A stretch of 64,000 nt of DNA from Rhynochetos jubatus. Its lineage: Eukaryota; Chordata; Aves; Eurypygiformes; Rhynochetidae. The DNA lies in assembly GCA_027574665.1 (NCBI GenBank), contig CM050672.1, positions 8,168,001 through 8,232,000 of the forward strand. The letters are read 5' to 3'. The position numbers and the translations under genes are program-made. The notes beneath the pieces were generated by a model that saw only the letters and a program-made list of their open reading frames with translations, was not told the origin of the DNA and did no database searches. Shown here one piece after another: positions 43,901-55,454 of this stretch; the stretch's first letter is position 1, and the number at the start of each line of letters is the position of its first letter.

Positions 43901-46900
43901 CCCCAGAGTGATCCTTTCTGGGGCACCCATGGGTGCAGACAGGCGGTAGGGCTGCAGGAACCCTCCCCTCCCTGGCTCCCCAGTGCCGGGCTGCCGCCAG
44001 CTCCCTCCCTCCCCTCGCCCCGAGCCTGGAGCGGTTGGAAAATATGAGGCCGGGCTTTTCCAGGGCTGAATCAGTGTGGCTGCCGACTTGGCAGCACCCG
44101 GCACGGCGGGAGCTGGGAGCACCCTGCGCTGGGACAGGGACCTGCCCCCGGCTGCCGGAACCATGCCAGAGCCATGCCGGAGCGACGCCGGGGCTCACCG
44201 TGCCCAGCGGCTCCTCCAGGCAGAAGCAGCGGGTGTAGACCCGGCCCTCGGGCTGCGACGAGATCTCGATGAGGTTGCTGCTCTGCATCACCTCCGCTTG
44301 CCGACGGGTCTTGGGCGCTTCCGGCAGGCACTGTCGGGAGAGAGGAGGGGTCTTGGGGGGTGGCCGGGGAGAGAGCTGGGAGCCACAGCCCTGCCTGGGC
44401 ACCCCGCGTGATTGGGGAGGGGGATGCATCCTGCACCGTGCCCTGCACCATGGGGACCGGCGTCAAGAGCCGTCCCGCGGCTGCCCTGTGTCCCCGGCCA
44501 CCAAAAGCAGGAGGTGACAGAGACCTGCCCTCACCGTGCCTCAGTTTCCCCTTTGGGGAACCCCTGATGGTGCAGGCCTGGAGAGGACTTGGGGTGGGGG
44601 CTCAGGGGGGCACTCACCCCACTGGCCGTGATCTCGCAGCATCCCTCCTGCCTGGCCAGCTCAGCGTCGCAGTAGATCTGAGCTTGCTGGATGTCGAACT
44701 GCCGCGGGGAGGGGGCAGCGGCTCAGGGCCGGATCCAGCAACCCCCGGCACATTCCCGCCCACCCCCCCGGGGACTCACCCGGACCGGGGTGCCACGCAC
44801 GGCATCCAGCCCCAGGAAGGCGTTGCCCTCTGGGGCCAGCACCCGCCGGGCTGCCAGCGGCTTGGAGGAGATGGAGGCGCAGTCGAGGTGGACGGAGACG
44901 GCGCGGCTCTGCACGGCCACCGCCACCTTGTGCCACCGCCCGTCGAAGAGGGACGCCACTGCCTTCCCCGTGAACACGGCACTGACGAACGCGGCCCCCG
45001 GCGCCCTGGCCTGCAACTCCAGACTCTTCTCGGGGCCGTGCACGGCCAGGGAGAGCTGGGCACAGAGGGGACATGGCACTTGGGGACAGTTCCCAGGTGA
45101 CCCCTCTTCGGTGCGTCCCACCGCCCCGGGGACATACCTGGGGGTAGCCTTGCTGGTCGGTGACCTGGAAGAGGTACCAGTGCTCCCCGGTGCTGTTCTT
45201 CTTCAGCAGCAAGGTGAGGACGAGGGTGAAGGTGGGGGGCAGCCCGTGGGGAAACACCTGCCTGCGGGGAGCCGGACCCCCGCACCGAGCTCAGGCGCTG
45301 GCGTTTGCACCGAGGCCGGTGGCAGCGCCGGCACCGACCGCTCCACGCACGTGGCACCCGCCGGCAGCATCACCCCGATGGCCCCTGGGGGTCTGTCCCC
45401 ATTGGTGGCACCATGGGTGCCACTAGGGCAGATCCAGCCCCGGGACCTGGAGCAGTTTGTGCCACGGCTGCCGGAGATGCCGGCACTTATGGTACGGGAG
45501 CTGAACACGAGGCAGATGGCAGGCATGCTCCCCTCATCCTGGCCTGGCACAGGGAGCCCCCACCATCCCCCCAAAACACAGACCCACATCCCTCGTGCCA
45601 CCTGGGCATGCGCATGGCGAGGGGATGGAGCCCATCCCACCCCCGGCACCCCCAAAGCCCATCCCTGCTCCCCCGTCTCCATTGTGCACCCCCAAACCCA
45701 GCCCTCCCGGGGCAGCCGCAGCACCGGGGCCACGTTCTCATCGCCCCGGTATGGAATTTTGTCCTCAGGCAGCCGGGAAACGCTTCCCCGACCCCAGAGG
45801 CTCCATGGGGTGGATGCTCCTGGGCAGGCGGTGGGCAGCCGGTCCCCCCTCGCACAGCGGGGAGCGGGGCAGCTGCTCCCGGAGGGACTGTGCCCAGCCC
45901 ACCCGCAGCCCGCTCCACCACTGGAAATATTTGCTCCGGGCTCCGCTCCGCTCCCAGCCTCGGCTCAACCGCGCCAGCGATTTTCCAAGCCACCGCTCCG
46001 GAGCTGGACAACGGCATGGGGAGCGGGGCCAGACCGTGGGGGTCCCCGTGGGGCACAGGGCCGTCCTCACTAGGTACCAAGGAGTGGGGCTGGAGTGAAG
46101 GAGCACCCGTGGGTGCCCACCTGGAGCTCGTGACCTGACTGCTGGAGCCAGCCCCGTGCTGAGCGCTCCCCAGGGCCGGTTCTGGGCTGCCGCAGGCACC
46201 CAGCCAAGAGCAACACCATTAAGCCACCTCAAAGCCATCTAAGGACTTGGCTACCCAGGGCAGGAGCCAAGTCTGGGCTTCCTTCACCCTCAGGAGAGCC
46301 CCGTGCCCAGCGTAGCCGTGTGCCAGCCCCGGGGCAACGTGGGGACAGGCGGACTGGAGGAGACAGGCGTGCAAACCGCAGCAGCTTCCTCCAGGACCCA
46401 GCTCCGGTGGACGTGGACCTGCTCCCGCCTCGCCACGCTGCAGCATCCCTGCCAACCCCTTCCCTTCGGGATGTGCCGGAGACGGTGGGGCTGGGATCCG
46501 TGTGCCTCCCCCAGCAGATCCCTGTGGCCCCAGCAAACCCGGAGCTGTGCAGCGTTTGGGGCTTGTCTAGACCCCTGCCAAGCTTGGGGGGGGGAGCGGA
46601 CACAGAGCAGCCACAGAGCTGCAGTTGCGTAAGGGCTGGCCAGGACCCAGCACGGATGCTACAGCCCATAATTTACTTTCTAGGAGGAAGGTGGCTTGGG
46701 CAGCCATGGGGCTGCACCCCCAGCACCTCAGCATCGTGCCCCCCCCCCCCGGGTGCTGTGGGGCTGCCTGGCCTCTCCAGCACGAGGTAAAGGCAAAGCT
46801 TAACGAGCTTCGCCCAAGCCCCCATCCTTAAAACACGCGTGGAGGGTGCCCGGCGGCGCTTGGGCTGGGGGGGGGGGGAGGGCGCCCCCCAAAACTCACC

Positions 46901-49058
46901 CCGTGGGCTGGACCAGCGGCACGGCCCCCAGCCGCAGCACCACCGGCCCCCTCGGGTTCCGGACTTTCTTGACGGAGGAGATCTTCATCAGGTCGAACCT
47001 TTTAATGAGGTTAAAACCTGCAGGACAGAGCGGAGGAGGTGAGACCTGGCACCAGGCAGGGCGCAGAGCCCATCCCTGGGGAGTCGGGGCTGTGCGGGGA
47101 CCCCCTTGGGGGGTGAGAGGGGCTTTCCTTACCCGTAATGTTCTCATATTTGTCCCCAACCAGGTCCTCATCCCAGAGCTGTGGGCACGGCTGCCCTGCA
47201 AGGCAAGTCGGCACGTCACCGCGGTGTCACCGCGGTGTCCCCGGATGCCCGACAGCAGGGTCGCGCCATGCAGAGCTCCCCAAGTCCTGGAGGGTTTTGG
47301 GGTGCCGCCGGGTGCTTGTCCCAGCCCCATGGCACCTCAGTGCCACTGGCAGCCATGGGGCAGCATGGATCCAGCTGCTCCCACAGCAGGGCAGCCCACC
47401 CGGAGCGAGTTCACCAGGCGAAACGCTTTTCCCAGTTGCTGCGTGTTTTGCCTCAAAACAGCCCCGCGGCTGGAATCGGCATCGGGAGGCTCGGACGCGT
47501 GCCACGGACACCCAAGACGGGGAGATGGCACCCAGAGCTGCCCTCCCTGCCCCACCCTGGTGACATCCCCAGACCTGGTGGCCCCAGGGGACAGGCGTGA
47601 GGGCTTGGCAAGGGGACAGGGAGAGGCTGAGCCGCAGGAAATGCGGAGGCAGTCGGGGTCACGGGGGTGCCGGTGCTGTTTGCCGCCGCGCTGATGGATT
47701 ATGGCTTTAGCAGCATCGACCCACCTCCGCGGGATGCTGCCAGATGTTGGGAGGTGCGAGACAGGGAAGGAAACAAGGGGGCATGGAAAGAGGAATTTGG
47801 TTTGTCTCCTGGAGCAGGGATGGACCTGCTTTATCCTCCCCTTCAGCCATTCCTGGGGGGCAGCACCACCACAGCACTTCTCCCCGAGGCTGACCACTCG
47901 CTCGCGCACCGCCGGCAGCAGCGCAGGGAAGCGTTCCCCTCGCCCTGGAGACCCCTAACATGGGGCTGCGGGCCTGGAGCCGGCCGTGCAGGCACGTGTC
48001 ACGGTCGGGGGCAGAGCTCCCTCCCTCCCGCCGGCGGTGAGATCATCCGCAGTGGGGCAGGGGGCGGAAAGCGAGGTATAAATCACTCTTTGAAGCCTCC
48101 CTCCACCCCCAGCGCTGCCCCAAAGGGAAAACCTCACCTCCCCAACCCTTGTTTCCCTAAGGAAGGGTCGGGGGCTGGGGACAGTGGGTGTCAGTGCAGA
48201 CCACGGGGTCCCTTGCACGGGCAAAGCTGGGCAGCCCCCGGACCACCCCGGGACCAGCCGCCGCTCCACCCCCACAAAGACTGATGCAACCACGGCTCCG
48301 CTGCCAGCGGCTCCTCCCCACCATCCGCCTCAAGCTCACCCCACGCCAAAGCCAGCCCCACGCTGGGACCCACACAGCAGCCCCACATCTGGGGATGCCT
48401 TGGCCGGGACCCCCACGGGCTCTGTCATCGTCCCCCTGTCCCCATCTGCACGGTGACAGCCGTGACACTCCGCGGTTGGCTCACACCAAGGCCAAACCTC
48501 TTCCCACCTCACAGCCGGAGGCCAAATCCCCCTCGGGATCTCTGTGCATCCTCGCCGCTGCCCAGAGCGGTCCTGGCTCCCCTACAGAGCAGCCCCCGCT
48601 CGCTCCCGCCCGGACCTGGCTCCCGGACCCGGCTCCCGGACAGCGCTGCCTTCCCGGCCAGCTGGCAGCGAGTGCCCCGTGGCCGGAGCACGGCCAAGCC
48701 CACTCCCTCCGTGAGTCCGGCCTGGGCCGCGGGGCGTTCCCGGCGGCTGCGGGGGCGATGGCGGGGTGTCCCCGGGCTGGCTCCCCACGCCAGGGCTCAC
48801 TCGGCTCTGGCCCCCTGCCCGCACGGGACGCTAAGCAAAGCCCCAAAGCACGGGATGGCCGGTGGAGTCGATGTCCGCAGCCACCACTCCGGCCACCCAT
48901 GTGCTCCCAGTGACCCCAGGGACAGGCAAGGAGGGGGTCGCTCCCATGCAGACCCCCAACCCTCACTCCTGCTGCCCCTTACCTTCTGCCAGCGGCAGCT
49001 CCTTCCCCTCGCAGGCGCTGATGAGCCCCATGAGCGCGAGGGTCCAGAGCCCCCTCAT
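28901..49058 (-). CDS. COL16A1: COL16A1, collagen type XVI alpha-1 chain (whole gene)
   Basis: FACIT-like homotrimeric collagen of interstitial and basement-membrane zones; it binds integrins alpha1/alpha2-beta1. I traced 70 coding exons on the minus strand, with GT-AG borders and compatible phases throughout (exon coordinates are in the four block entries). With the noncoding first exon this makes 71, the number I recall for human. The sum is 4845 nt, or 1614 residues plus TGA (human about 1604). Order: signal peptide, NC11 with a thrombospondin-N/LamG domain (residues about 20-310), then ten collagenous stretches separated by short noncollagenous gaps with CXXC-type cysteines, and the C-terminal sequence ending VKGPFG, the known type XVI end. 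Most helical exons are 36, 45, 54 or 63 bp. The start ATG at 49058 gives [18 protein letters not shown], a clear signal peptide. Confidence 0.97.
32225..37605 (-). other. COL16A1: COL16A1 exons 35-55: middle collagenous block
   Basis: Exons: 37570-37605, 37287-37340, 37149-37217, 36990-37043, 36817-36843, 36663-36728, 36533-36586, 36384-36437, 36240-36293, 36103-36147, 35895-36011, 35500-35535, 35208-35288, 35007-35051, 34591-34635, 33240-33293, 33077-33130, 32706-32759, 32532-32576, 32361-32414, 32225-32260. Gly-X-Y stretches are interrupted by the gaps [19 protein letters not shown] and [20 protein letters not shown] and by [17 protein letters not shown]. Exon 33240-33293 uses an AAG acceptor. 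The 33294-34590 intron (1.3 kb) holds no gene I can see. Confidence 0.92.
37647..37893. repeat. (GGCAY)n pentanucleotide array in a COL16A1 intron
   Basis: About 49 consecutive pentamers of GGCAC/GGCAT with variants GGTAC, AGCAT, AGTAT and, near the right end, CGCGT. It fills most of the 309-bp intron 37606-37914 and begins about 20 nt inside the donor of exon 37915-37956. Confidence 0.95.
37915..42891 (-). other. COL16A1: COL16A1 exons 10-34: N-terminal collagenous block
   Basis: Exons: 42856-42891, 42431-42457, 42204-42266, 42022-42063, 41897-41941, 41672-41707, 41482-41544, 41327-41371, 41161-41256, 40982-41020, 40735-40779, 40148-40183, 39928-40026, 39800-39835, 39646-39681, 39449-39553, 39310-39354, 39148-39183, 39000-39053, 38710-38826, 38594-38629, 38386-38493, 38170-38292, 38040-38093, 37915-37956. 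Gly-X-Y repeats rich in KGEKG are broken by short noncollagenous gaps. Gap cysteines appear as CPPC, GADC, CEVC, CLSC and CGQC. The gap in 38170-38292 has [10 protein letters not shown], with only one Cys of the usual pair. Two exons (39928-40026 and 38040-38093) use TAG rather than CAG at the acceptor. Confidence 0.93.
40317..40660. repeat. 30-31 bp minisatellite in a COL16A1 intron
   Basis: Eleven units with a core like gctccggcgcctgggctc followed by ggatcccaccc. The core gcgcct or its variants recur at 40324, 40355, 40385, 40415, 40445, 40476, 40507, 40538, 40568, 40598 and 40628. It occupies most of the 40184-40734 intron. Confidence 0.94.
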
Positions 49059-49095
49059 GCTGCCCACGACAGCGGCTCAGGGCCAAGGGGGGTCC
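43803..49095 (-). other. COL16A1: COL16A1 exons 2-9: signal peptide and NC11 TSPN/LamG domain
   Basis: Exons: 48983-49095 (coding from 49058), 47133-47195, 46900-47017, 45138-45261, 44780-45055, 44618-44698, 44199-44330, 43803-43856. They encode the signal peptide, an acidic linker, and the laminin-G-like thrombospondin N-terminal domain: [20 protein letters not shown], then [20 protein letters not shown], and later [13 protein letters not shown] and [17 protein letters not shown]. The cysteines in LDCAS, IYCDAE and GCCEI match the family disulphides. NSTG is a possible N-glycosylation site. The CFCLEEP block ends the domain. Introns here are the longest of the gene, up to about 1.8 kb, and hold no other gene I can see. 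Confidence 0.93.
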
Positions 49096-49944
49096 CTGCA
49101 AGGGAGAGAGATCAGACAGCGGTGGGACGGGCACATGGGGGGACACCGGCCCGTGCCCCGCAAGCTCACCCACTCCGGAACACTGCCAGCAAAGCCACCG
49201 GCACAGAGAGGATGCTGACCCTCTTGGCCATGGCTTGGGGAAGTTTTGGGGGTCAGCGTGGCCCCCATCCACTGCTGGATCCCCTGTCTGCTCCACCCCC
49301 AGCACAAGCACACGGGGCAAGCCCTGGCATCCTGGCGTTCAGGGGTTCAGCCCACCCTCAGCCCCCAGATCCACTCCAAACACCCGGGAATGGGGAGGTC
49401 AGGGTGTCCCGGAGCAGAACCGGGTGCCTCCTATGCCGGTGTCCCCCCCCGACCTGGCCTCCCCCGCGCCTGCTTCCTGCCACGACTCCAGGCAGGGCCG
49501 CAGCCGGAGCCGGGTGTCGCGACCGAGCGTGGGACGAGCATCCCTGCGCCTCCATCCCCACGGGGGACCCCAGGGACCCCCGTGCCCAGCAGCCCTGCCC
49601 CCCGGCTCCCCTGCCCCCAACCGCCTGCACCCCCAGCACCCACCCTGTACCCCCCGGCACCCTCCCACATACCCACCCTGCACCCCCAGCGCCCACCTTA
49701 CACCCGTCCCTGCTCCCCTTGCCCCCTCCCCCCTGCCTGCACCCCGCCTTTCCTACCCCCGCACCCTCCGAACCGGTGGGTCCCCGCGGCTCCGGGACGC
49801 CGTCCCCGGGGCGGTGATTAATTGCCGTTAATTAGGGCCCCCGCCCCGCTCCCTCCCGACAACGGGGCCGGGGTCTCGCCCCGCTGCCCGTGCCCGGTAG
49901 CGGCGGGGGCGGCAGCTTCGGGGGTGGGGGGTCCCGGGGCTCAC

Positions 49945-50110
49945 CTGCACGGCGTTCGGCGGGGCTGGGGGCTGCCCGGGGCCGGTGGGGGGGTGGGAGC
50001 AGGCGGTGCCGAGGGTCCGGCCGGTGCGGGGCGGTGGGAGCAGCCGCGGGACACCGGGAGCTCCGCCGCGCCGCCCCCGCCGCCTTCCCCGCCTCCCTCC
50101 GGGGGGGGCC
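49945..50110 (-). promoter_or_regulatory. COL16A1: COL16A1 noncoding exon 1 and CpG-island promoter
   Basis: On the minus strand a donor at 49945/49944 (gccgtgcag|gtgagcc) closes a GC-rich leader. It would splice to the acceptor at 49095 (cccttgcag), which precedes the ATG by 37 nt. The CpG-dense stretch 49890-50300 has no TATA box but several G-rich boxes. The upstream limit of exon 1 is unknown. Confidence 0.6.
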
Positions 50111-50736
50111 CGAGCCGCCCCCCCCCCCCGCGCCGGCTGCCCGCCCTCCGCCTCCCCAATCCCGGGGGGGGGGGGGGGGGGGCTCAAGCCACCGCCCGCC
50201 TTCGCCTCCCCGCCCTTCTCCTCCTCCCCGGCTTTCCCCCTCCCCCGGGGGCTGGACCCCCTTACAAGAGATGCCCCGATCCCCGGGCTGGGGGTGAGCC
50301 CCCTCCCCAGGCTGCCATCCCTGGGGAGCAGCCCTTCACCCCCCTGCAAGGGACACCCGAGGGGACACGGGTGCTGGCACCAGGGTGGTGTCACTGGTGG
50401 GGGGGTGGGTGTCCCCCCAGGGATGCTCCAGCTCATTGCCCGGCCGAGGCGGGAGCAGCCCCCTCCCCCCCACCCCTTGCTCCCCCGGTGACTTGGGGAC
50501 AGCCTGATCCAGGATGAGGTGCCTGGGACCCCTGAGCCCCTGGCAGCCCACCCCCCTCTGTCACGCAAGATCCAAACCAGCCTCTCCGGCAGCACCGGGG
50601 CCCCGCTGAGCCCCGGGAGGGGAGAGAGTCCGGCACCCGGCCTGGCCCCCACCGCCCCCCCCCCCGGGGCTGGCTGCCCGGCTTCGGTCCAGCATCCCCG
50701 GCCCACGCAGCCTCGGCCAGCCCGAGCCCCGCAGGC

Positions 50737-50930
50737 AGGGAGCAGGGATGGAGCAGGGAGGGAGCGGGGATGGAGCAGGAAAGGAGCAGGGATGGAGCAG
50801 GAAAGGAGCGGGGATGGAGGAGACAGGGAGCAGGAAAGGATCAGGGAAGGAGCAGGGATGGAGCTGGGGATGGAGCACGGAAGGAGCGGGGATGGAGCTG
50901 GGAAGGAGCAGGGATGGAGCAGGGAGAGGC
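50737..50930. repeat. 20-22 bp GA-rich minisatellite upstream of COL16A1
   Basis: About nine units of ggagcagggatggagcagg-like sequence with variants (ggaaaggagcgg, gagctgggga). It lies in intergenic DNA 0.7 kb above the COL16A1 first exon. Confidence 0.88.
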
Positions 50931-53900
50931 CCACCCAGGACAGCAGCTGATACAGACAAATCTGGGGCTGGGGGATGCTAAGCATCCCCCCAGGCCCTAT
51001 CCCCGCAGGATGCCCAGGCTCAGCCGTTTCCCCCACCCCCGCAATGTGAGTACCCCCGCAGCCCCCGGGGCGCATGCTGGGCCGGTGCATCGCCTCTGGC
51101 ACTAATTAACGGCCGATAATTACTCAGCCCACAGTAAATAAGCTGTCGCGGGCAAACCCAGCGACGCCCTCGGCGAGCAGCCACCCCTTATCCAGCCGAC
51201 AGCCCCTGTGCCGCGGTGACAGAGCCCTCGTCCTCCTGCAAGCTGCCTCCTGCGCTAATTAGGGGTAATTAAAGCGAGTGGGGATGAGCGAAACCTTTGT
51301 GATTCCCCTTTATCGGACAATTCTTCAACCCGAGCTGGTGTCCGTGGCCCCCCCACAGCAACGAGCCCCACAGGTGAGCGTGGGTGGGGAGCTGGGGCTG
51401 GTGGGACCTGTCCTGACCCCCAGCATGGCCCCACAACCCAGCCAGGCCCCACAACCCACCCCACGGGGACGCAGGGACGCCTGGTCCCTTCCTTGCCAAC
51501 ACCAGCACAGCCGGCAGCTCCGAGAGCCCCCCAGTTCGGCTGTGAATCGCCTTGGGGGGGTGGCACCTATTCTTGCCGTGCCTCAGTTTCCCTTGTTTGC
51601 CAAGGCATTCCCACGGGTGCGTTGTCCCCAAGCCAGTGGCACAAAGGGATCCTGCCGGCTCCGGGAGCAGGGGGACGGCCACGGCGTGGAAACCTCGGCT
51701 CCGTGAGGTTCCCGCCTCCCATCGCTCCGCCAGTGCACGGGATCGGCGTCTCCGGGAGAAGGAGGCCGGATCCTGCTCCCTGCAGTTTGTCTCCAGCCTG
51801 TGCCGGCATCCCCTGGAGCGATGCCGAGCTGGGGGATGGAAACCAGGATCCCGCGGCTCCTGCCCACCGACCCCAGCATGGAAAAAGCAGAGGGAAGAGA
51901 CGCTTCCAAGAAACAGCCGCGCTGGCTGCCAAGAAACACGAGCCGGAGCACAGCCCGGCAATTTTCGGGCTGGAGACAATTTGCCTCCAACCCTGAGCGT
52001 CATCCGGCGGCTGCGGCGGTTGGGTTACCGCGGGGCTCCCCGCCTCCAGCCCCCCCTGAGCCCCCCCCAGAGCCGGGATAACGCCGGCCGGACCCTGCCA
52101 GCTCGCAGGGTACGCTGGCCTGGGCACGGCAGGGGAAGGAATTCCTGCGGCGGGAATTGCGGCGATGCAGCCGTTATTCCTGCGTGGATTTGGGCCCGAA
52201 GCCCCCGATTCCAGCCATTCCCGCGAAGGGAAGCGCCCGCGGGAATTCTTTCCAGCTTGGCGGGGCCCGTCCGTTCCCGCAGCGTTAGAACAGCGGGTTT
52301 TGGCTCTTTGGGGGGAAATACTTGGCTGAAAAGCGAAGGGAGAAGCGATTGGGGAGCCAAGCAGAGCCCCTCTCCGCCCCCCACCCCACCCCGCAGCCGC
52401 TTCTCCATCATTTCCGTCCCCCCCCCCCCCCAATCCAAACATTTTTGGCACGGGGCGGGAAGGGGGGGCGGCTTGGCTGGGATGGAAGCTGCAGATGGAA
52501 AATGGCTCCAGAGCTCTCCAACCTGCTCAGACCCGTTCGGCACCCCCCCAAGTCGCTGCCCGGACCTGCAGGATTGGGGGCTGCCCCCCCATCCCGTCCC
52601 CCCCCCGCCCCGTCCCAGCCTGCGCCTCTCCCGGGCTCCGTTCCCTCGCCGCATATGGCGTCTCCGTGAGTAATAAAAGCTGCTAATTGCCAACAGATGC
52701 CCCAGGAAACCCTGACGCGGCTGCTTTTGGCTGGGGAGGGGCATGGGGGGGGCCAGAGCCAGCCTTGGATCCCCCAAACCGTGGGGCGGGGGGATCCCAG
52801 TGTGGGGCAGCTCCCAGCAACTGGAATCAGACCCCGTGGCTGCTCTTAGGGCTAGTAGCCAGGCCAAGGCAGCGGGTGAGCACCACCCGGGGGGGGCAGG
52901 GGGCAGTACCCCTGACCCACAGCATCGCCTCCAGAGCACTGCGTCACCCTCCCACCCCGCACCCTCCGCGGGGCTGGGGAGCCACGGCTGAGGCCCGCGC
53001 TGTGCCCAGCCCTGCCGCCCGCCCGCAGGCTCTCGGGCAGCCCTGTGTCCCCCCTGGTGTGAGCAGCTGAGCCCCCCTGAGGCTCGGGCCTGGCCCCCTC
53101 CCTGTGCTCCAGCGTCTGTTGCACAACTGGAGCTGGCACCAGCCAGAGCTGGGGGCAGGAGGGGGCTGTGCTGGGCCCTGGGACCCCCCGGCTCCCCCTT
53201 TGGATTTGGTTGAGGAGGGTCTAATGGGTGTGGGGGGGAGAATTTGGCCCCTTCCTTTGCCCCCTCCAAGGGTGGTCACCCCCTCCCATCGCTGTTCTGC
53301 AGCCCCCAGCCCGCTTCTTCCAGCACCCCAAACCTGAACTGGGTGGTGCTGGGATGAACTGGGTTAGGCAGTCAACTGGACTGCCTGGGGGGCCAGGGAG
53401 AGACCCCCCACTGTGGGGGCCACATCCTGCCTCAGTGCCCCAGCACGTCTGTGCTGGGCCAGGGAGCAGCATCTCCTGCTCCACGAGGGCCCATGGGCGC
53501 ACCCTCCCCCCCCCTCCGCGGCACTACCCCACTGTGGGCCCCACACCAGTGGGAACCAGTGAGCTTCCGGGAAGCAAAGGGAGCTGGTGGGGGGGGGGAG
53601 CAGGGAGGGGGGCACACAGCACCAGCAGCACAGCCAGGCTGAGACAGGGTGCTGGGTGGGAGGTGTCTGCCCCCTCCCTCAGCTCAGCCTTGCCCCCTCC
53701 ACGGTCCTCTCCCACAGGACCCTGGCCCAGGACCTACCTGCACCCCTCTTTGGCTCCCATGGGGGTCCCCTCTCCCATGGGCTCATCCCTGGCAAGGGAA
53801 CACCAGTGAGGGACCCCCCCAGCACGGATGCCGGGTCCCTCCTGGCTGTGGGAGAGGTGGGTGCCAGCAGCTCCCCACGTTCCCGTGGCAGGTTCGTTAG

Positions 53901-54940
53901 CGATGCTCCCCTTTGGCCTAATTTCATGCCCCGTCTCGCAATCAGCATTACTCCACGGCCTGCGCTAACGAGCACTAATTGACGCAGGGACCCGGAGGGC
54001 TCAGGGTGCCCAGGGCTTGCAGGGTGCTCAGCACGCGGGAGGCTACTGGTCCAAACTGGGCAGCCTCTTTGTCTGGGGGTCTCAGCCGTGCCAGCATCCC
54101 CCAGGAGCAGGGGGGTCGCTGCCGGCCCCACGGCTCCCACCAGCTTCATCCCTGTGGGAATGTCACCTGCCCGACACGTGGGTGCTGGCGGGTGGTGCCT
54201 GCTTGCCCGCAGCCCGCGTCGAGCCCGTCCTCACCGAAACCTTGGGGATGCTCCGGGGGCTTGTCCCAGGGAGAAGCCACGACCGGAGCTGCTTCCCACC
54301 GCATGACCCTCCCTGGCACGCTACGGCACGGTACGGCACGCCGCAGCAGGACGGCTTCAGTGCCACGGCCCCGCCGAGCTGCGGGACCCACGCTAAGGAT
54401 TAACGCAGCACCCGTCGCGTCACCCCGGTGGTGCTGAGCGCCGTGGGGATGCCCCCCGCTCCAGCCCGGGCCCTGCTTTGCCCAGACAGCCCCATGGCCA
54501 GCGTGGCACCGGCTTGATCCCGGCATTCCTGTCACCGCTGCCAGCCCCGCTCCGACACCGCGGCTGTATTGCGACGCCCGGCTCTGGCTGCGCCGGTGCC
54601 AGGGATGCTCCGGCTGCGCTGGTGCCAAGGATGCTCCGGCAGCACGAGGAGACTGATATCCTGCACCTCCTGCAGATCCCATGGAAATTGCCTCCCAAAT
54701 TCCCAATTCGCCCCTGGATTAATTACCTTGTCGTTTCCTGCTCTCGGCGCCCGCGACGACGTTCGTTTGTGAGCCAGCGCCTGGGCTCAGCATCCCGCCG
54801 GCTCTGAGAAGGGGCACGGCCCGAGCAAGATGGGGGCCCAGGGGGGGAGCAGACAGACTGGGGGTCCCCACTGAGTGATGGCCAACCACTCCACGGCCGG
54901 ACCCCCGAGACGAAGCACGAGGCGGCGGCCCCACGGCACC
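50931..54940. other. Intergenic region COL16A1-ADGRB2 with TAAT-rich islands
   Basis: No exon was found. Against a GC-rich background there are short AT-rich islands with homeodomain-type motifs: 51100-51135 (actaattaacgg, gataattact), 51255-51272 (ctaattaggggtaatta), 52660-52690 (taataaaagctgctaattg), 53890-53985 (cctaatttcatg, gcactaattgac) and 54715-54726 (gattaattacc). A further one lies at 49814-49836, by the COL16A1 promoter. These may be regulatory elements; this is inferred from composition only. Confidence 0.45.
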
Positions 54941-54954
54941 ACAGAGAGTGAACT

Positions 54955-54960
54955 TTTATT
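54955..54960 (-). terminator. ADGRB2: ADGRB2 poly(A) signal AATAAA
   Basis: Canonical AATAAA on the minus strand (tttatt on plus), 495 nt past the ADGRB2 stop codon. It marks a 3' UTR of about 54940-55454, which contains C-rich runs and no other gene. Confidence 0.82.
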
Positions 54961-55454
54961 TCCAACAACGACAGCCCCTGCCCCGTGGGGTGGGGATGGT
55001 GGGGAGGGCTGGGAGGGGGCGGCCACTGGACCCCCCCCGGGACAAGGAGGGGGCGAGGGCAGCCCGGCCGCTCGCGTGCACACGGTGCACGGCGTGAAGA
55101 AACATCCCGGTAGAAAAGAACGAAGATCCGACGGCCTCGAGGGCCGGTCCTGCGCTTGGGGGGGGGGGTGCAGGCGTGATCGGTGGGCGAGCGTGGGGGG
55201 GTGGGTGTGCACGTGTCCCCTCCGCACCCGCGTCCGGAGGGTGGCAGGGAGGAGAAACCACGCGAGGACGGGTGGGAGGCGGCTGCGAGCGGGGGGGTGG
55301 GGAGCGCGGTCCCTCCCGTGGGGATGGCTCCAGCCAGGCAGGGACCCCCCCCCCCCGCCCTGGGTAGGGACCCCCCGGCTGCTGAGCAGGACGGAGTAAA
55401 CCCAAGGTCTTGGCTCATCCTGCCCCGCGAAGGCGGCGGCGGGCACAGGGGGGC

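Noticed and set aside
48453-49817. Plus-strand 454-codon frame
   Set aside because: Antisense to the COL16A1 signal-peptide exon and GC-rich introns; proline-rich low complexity only.
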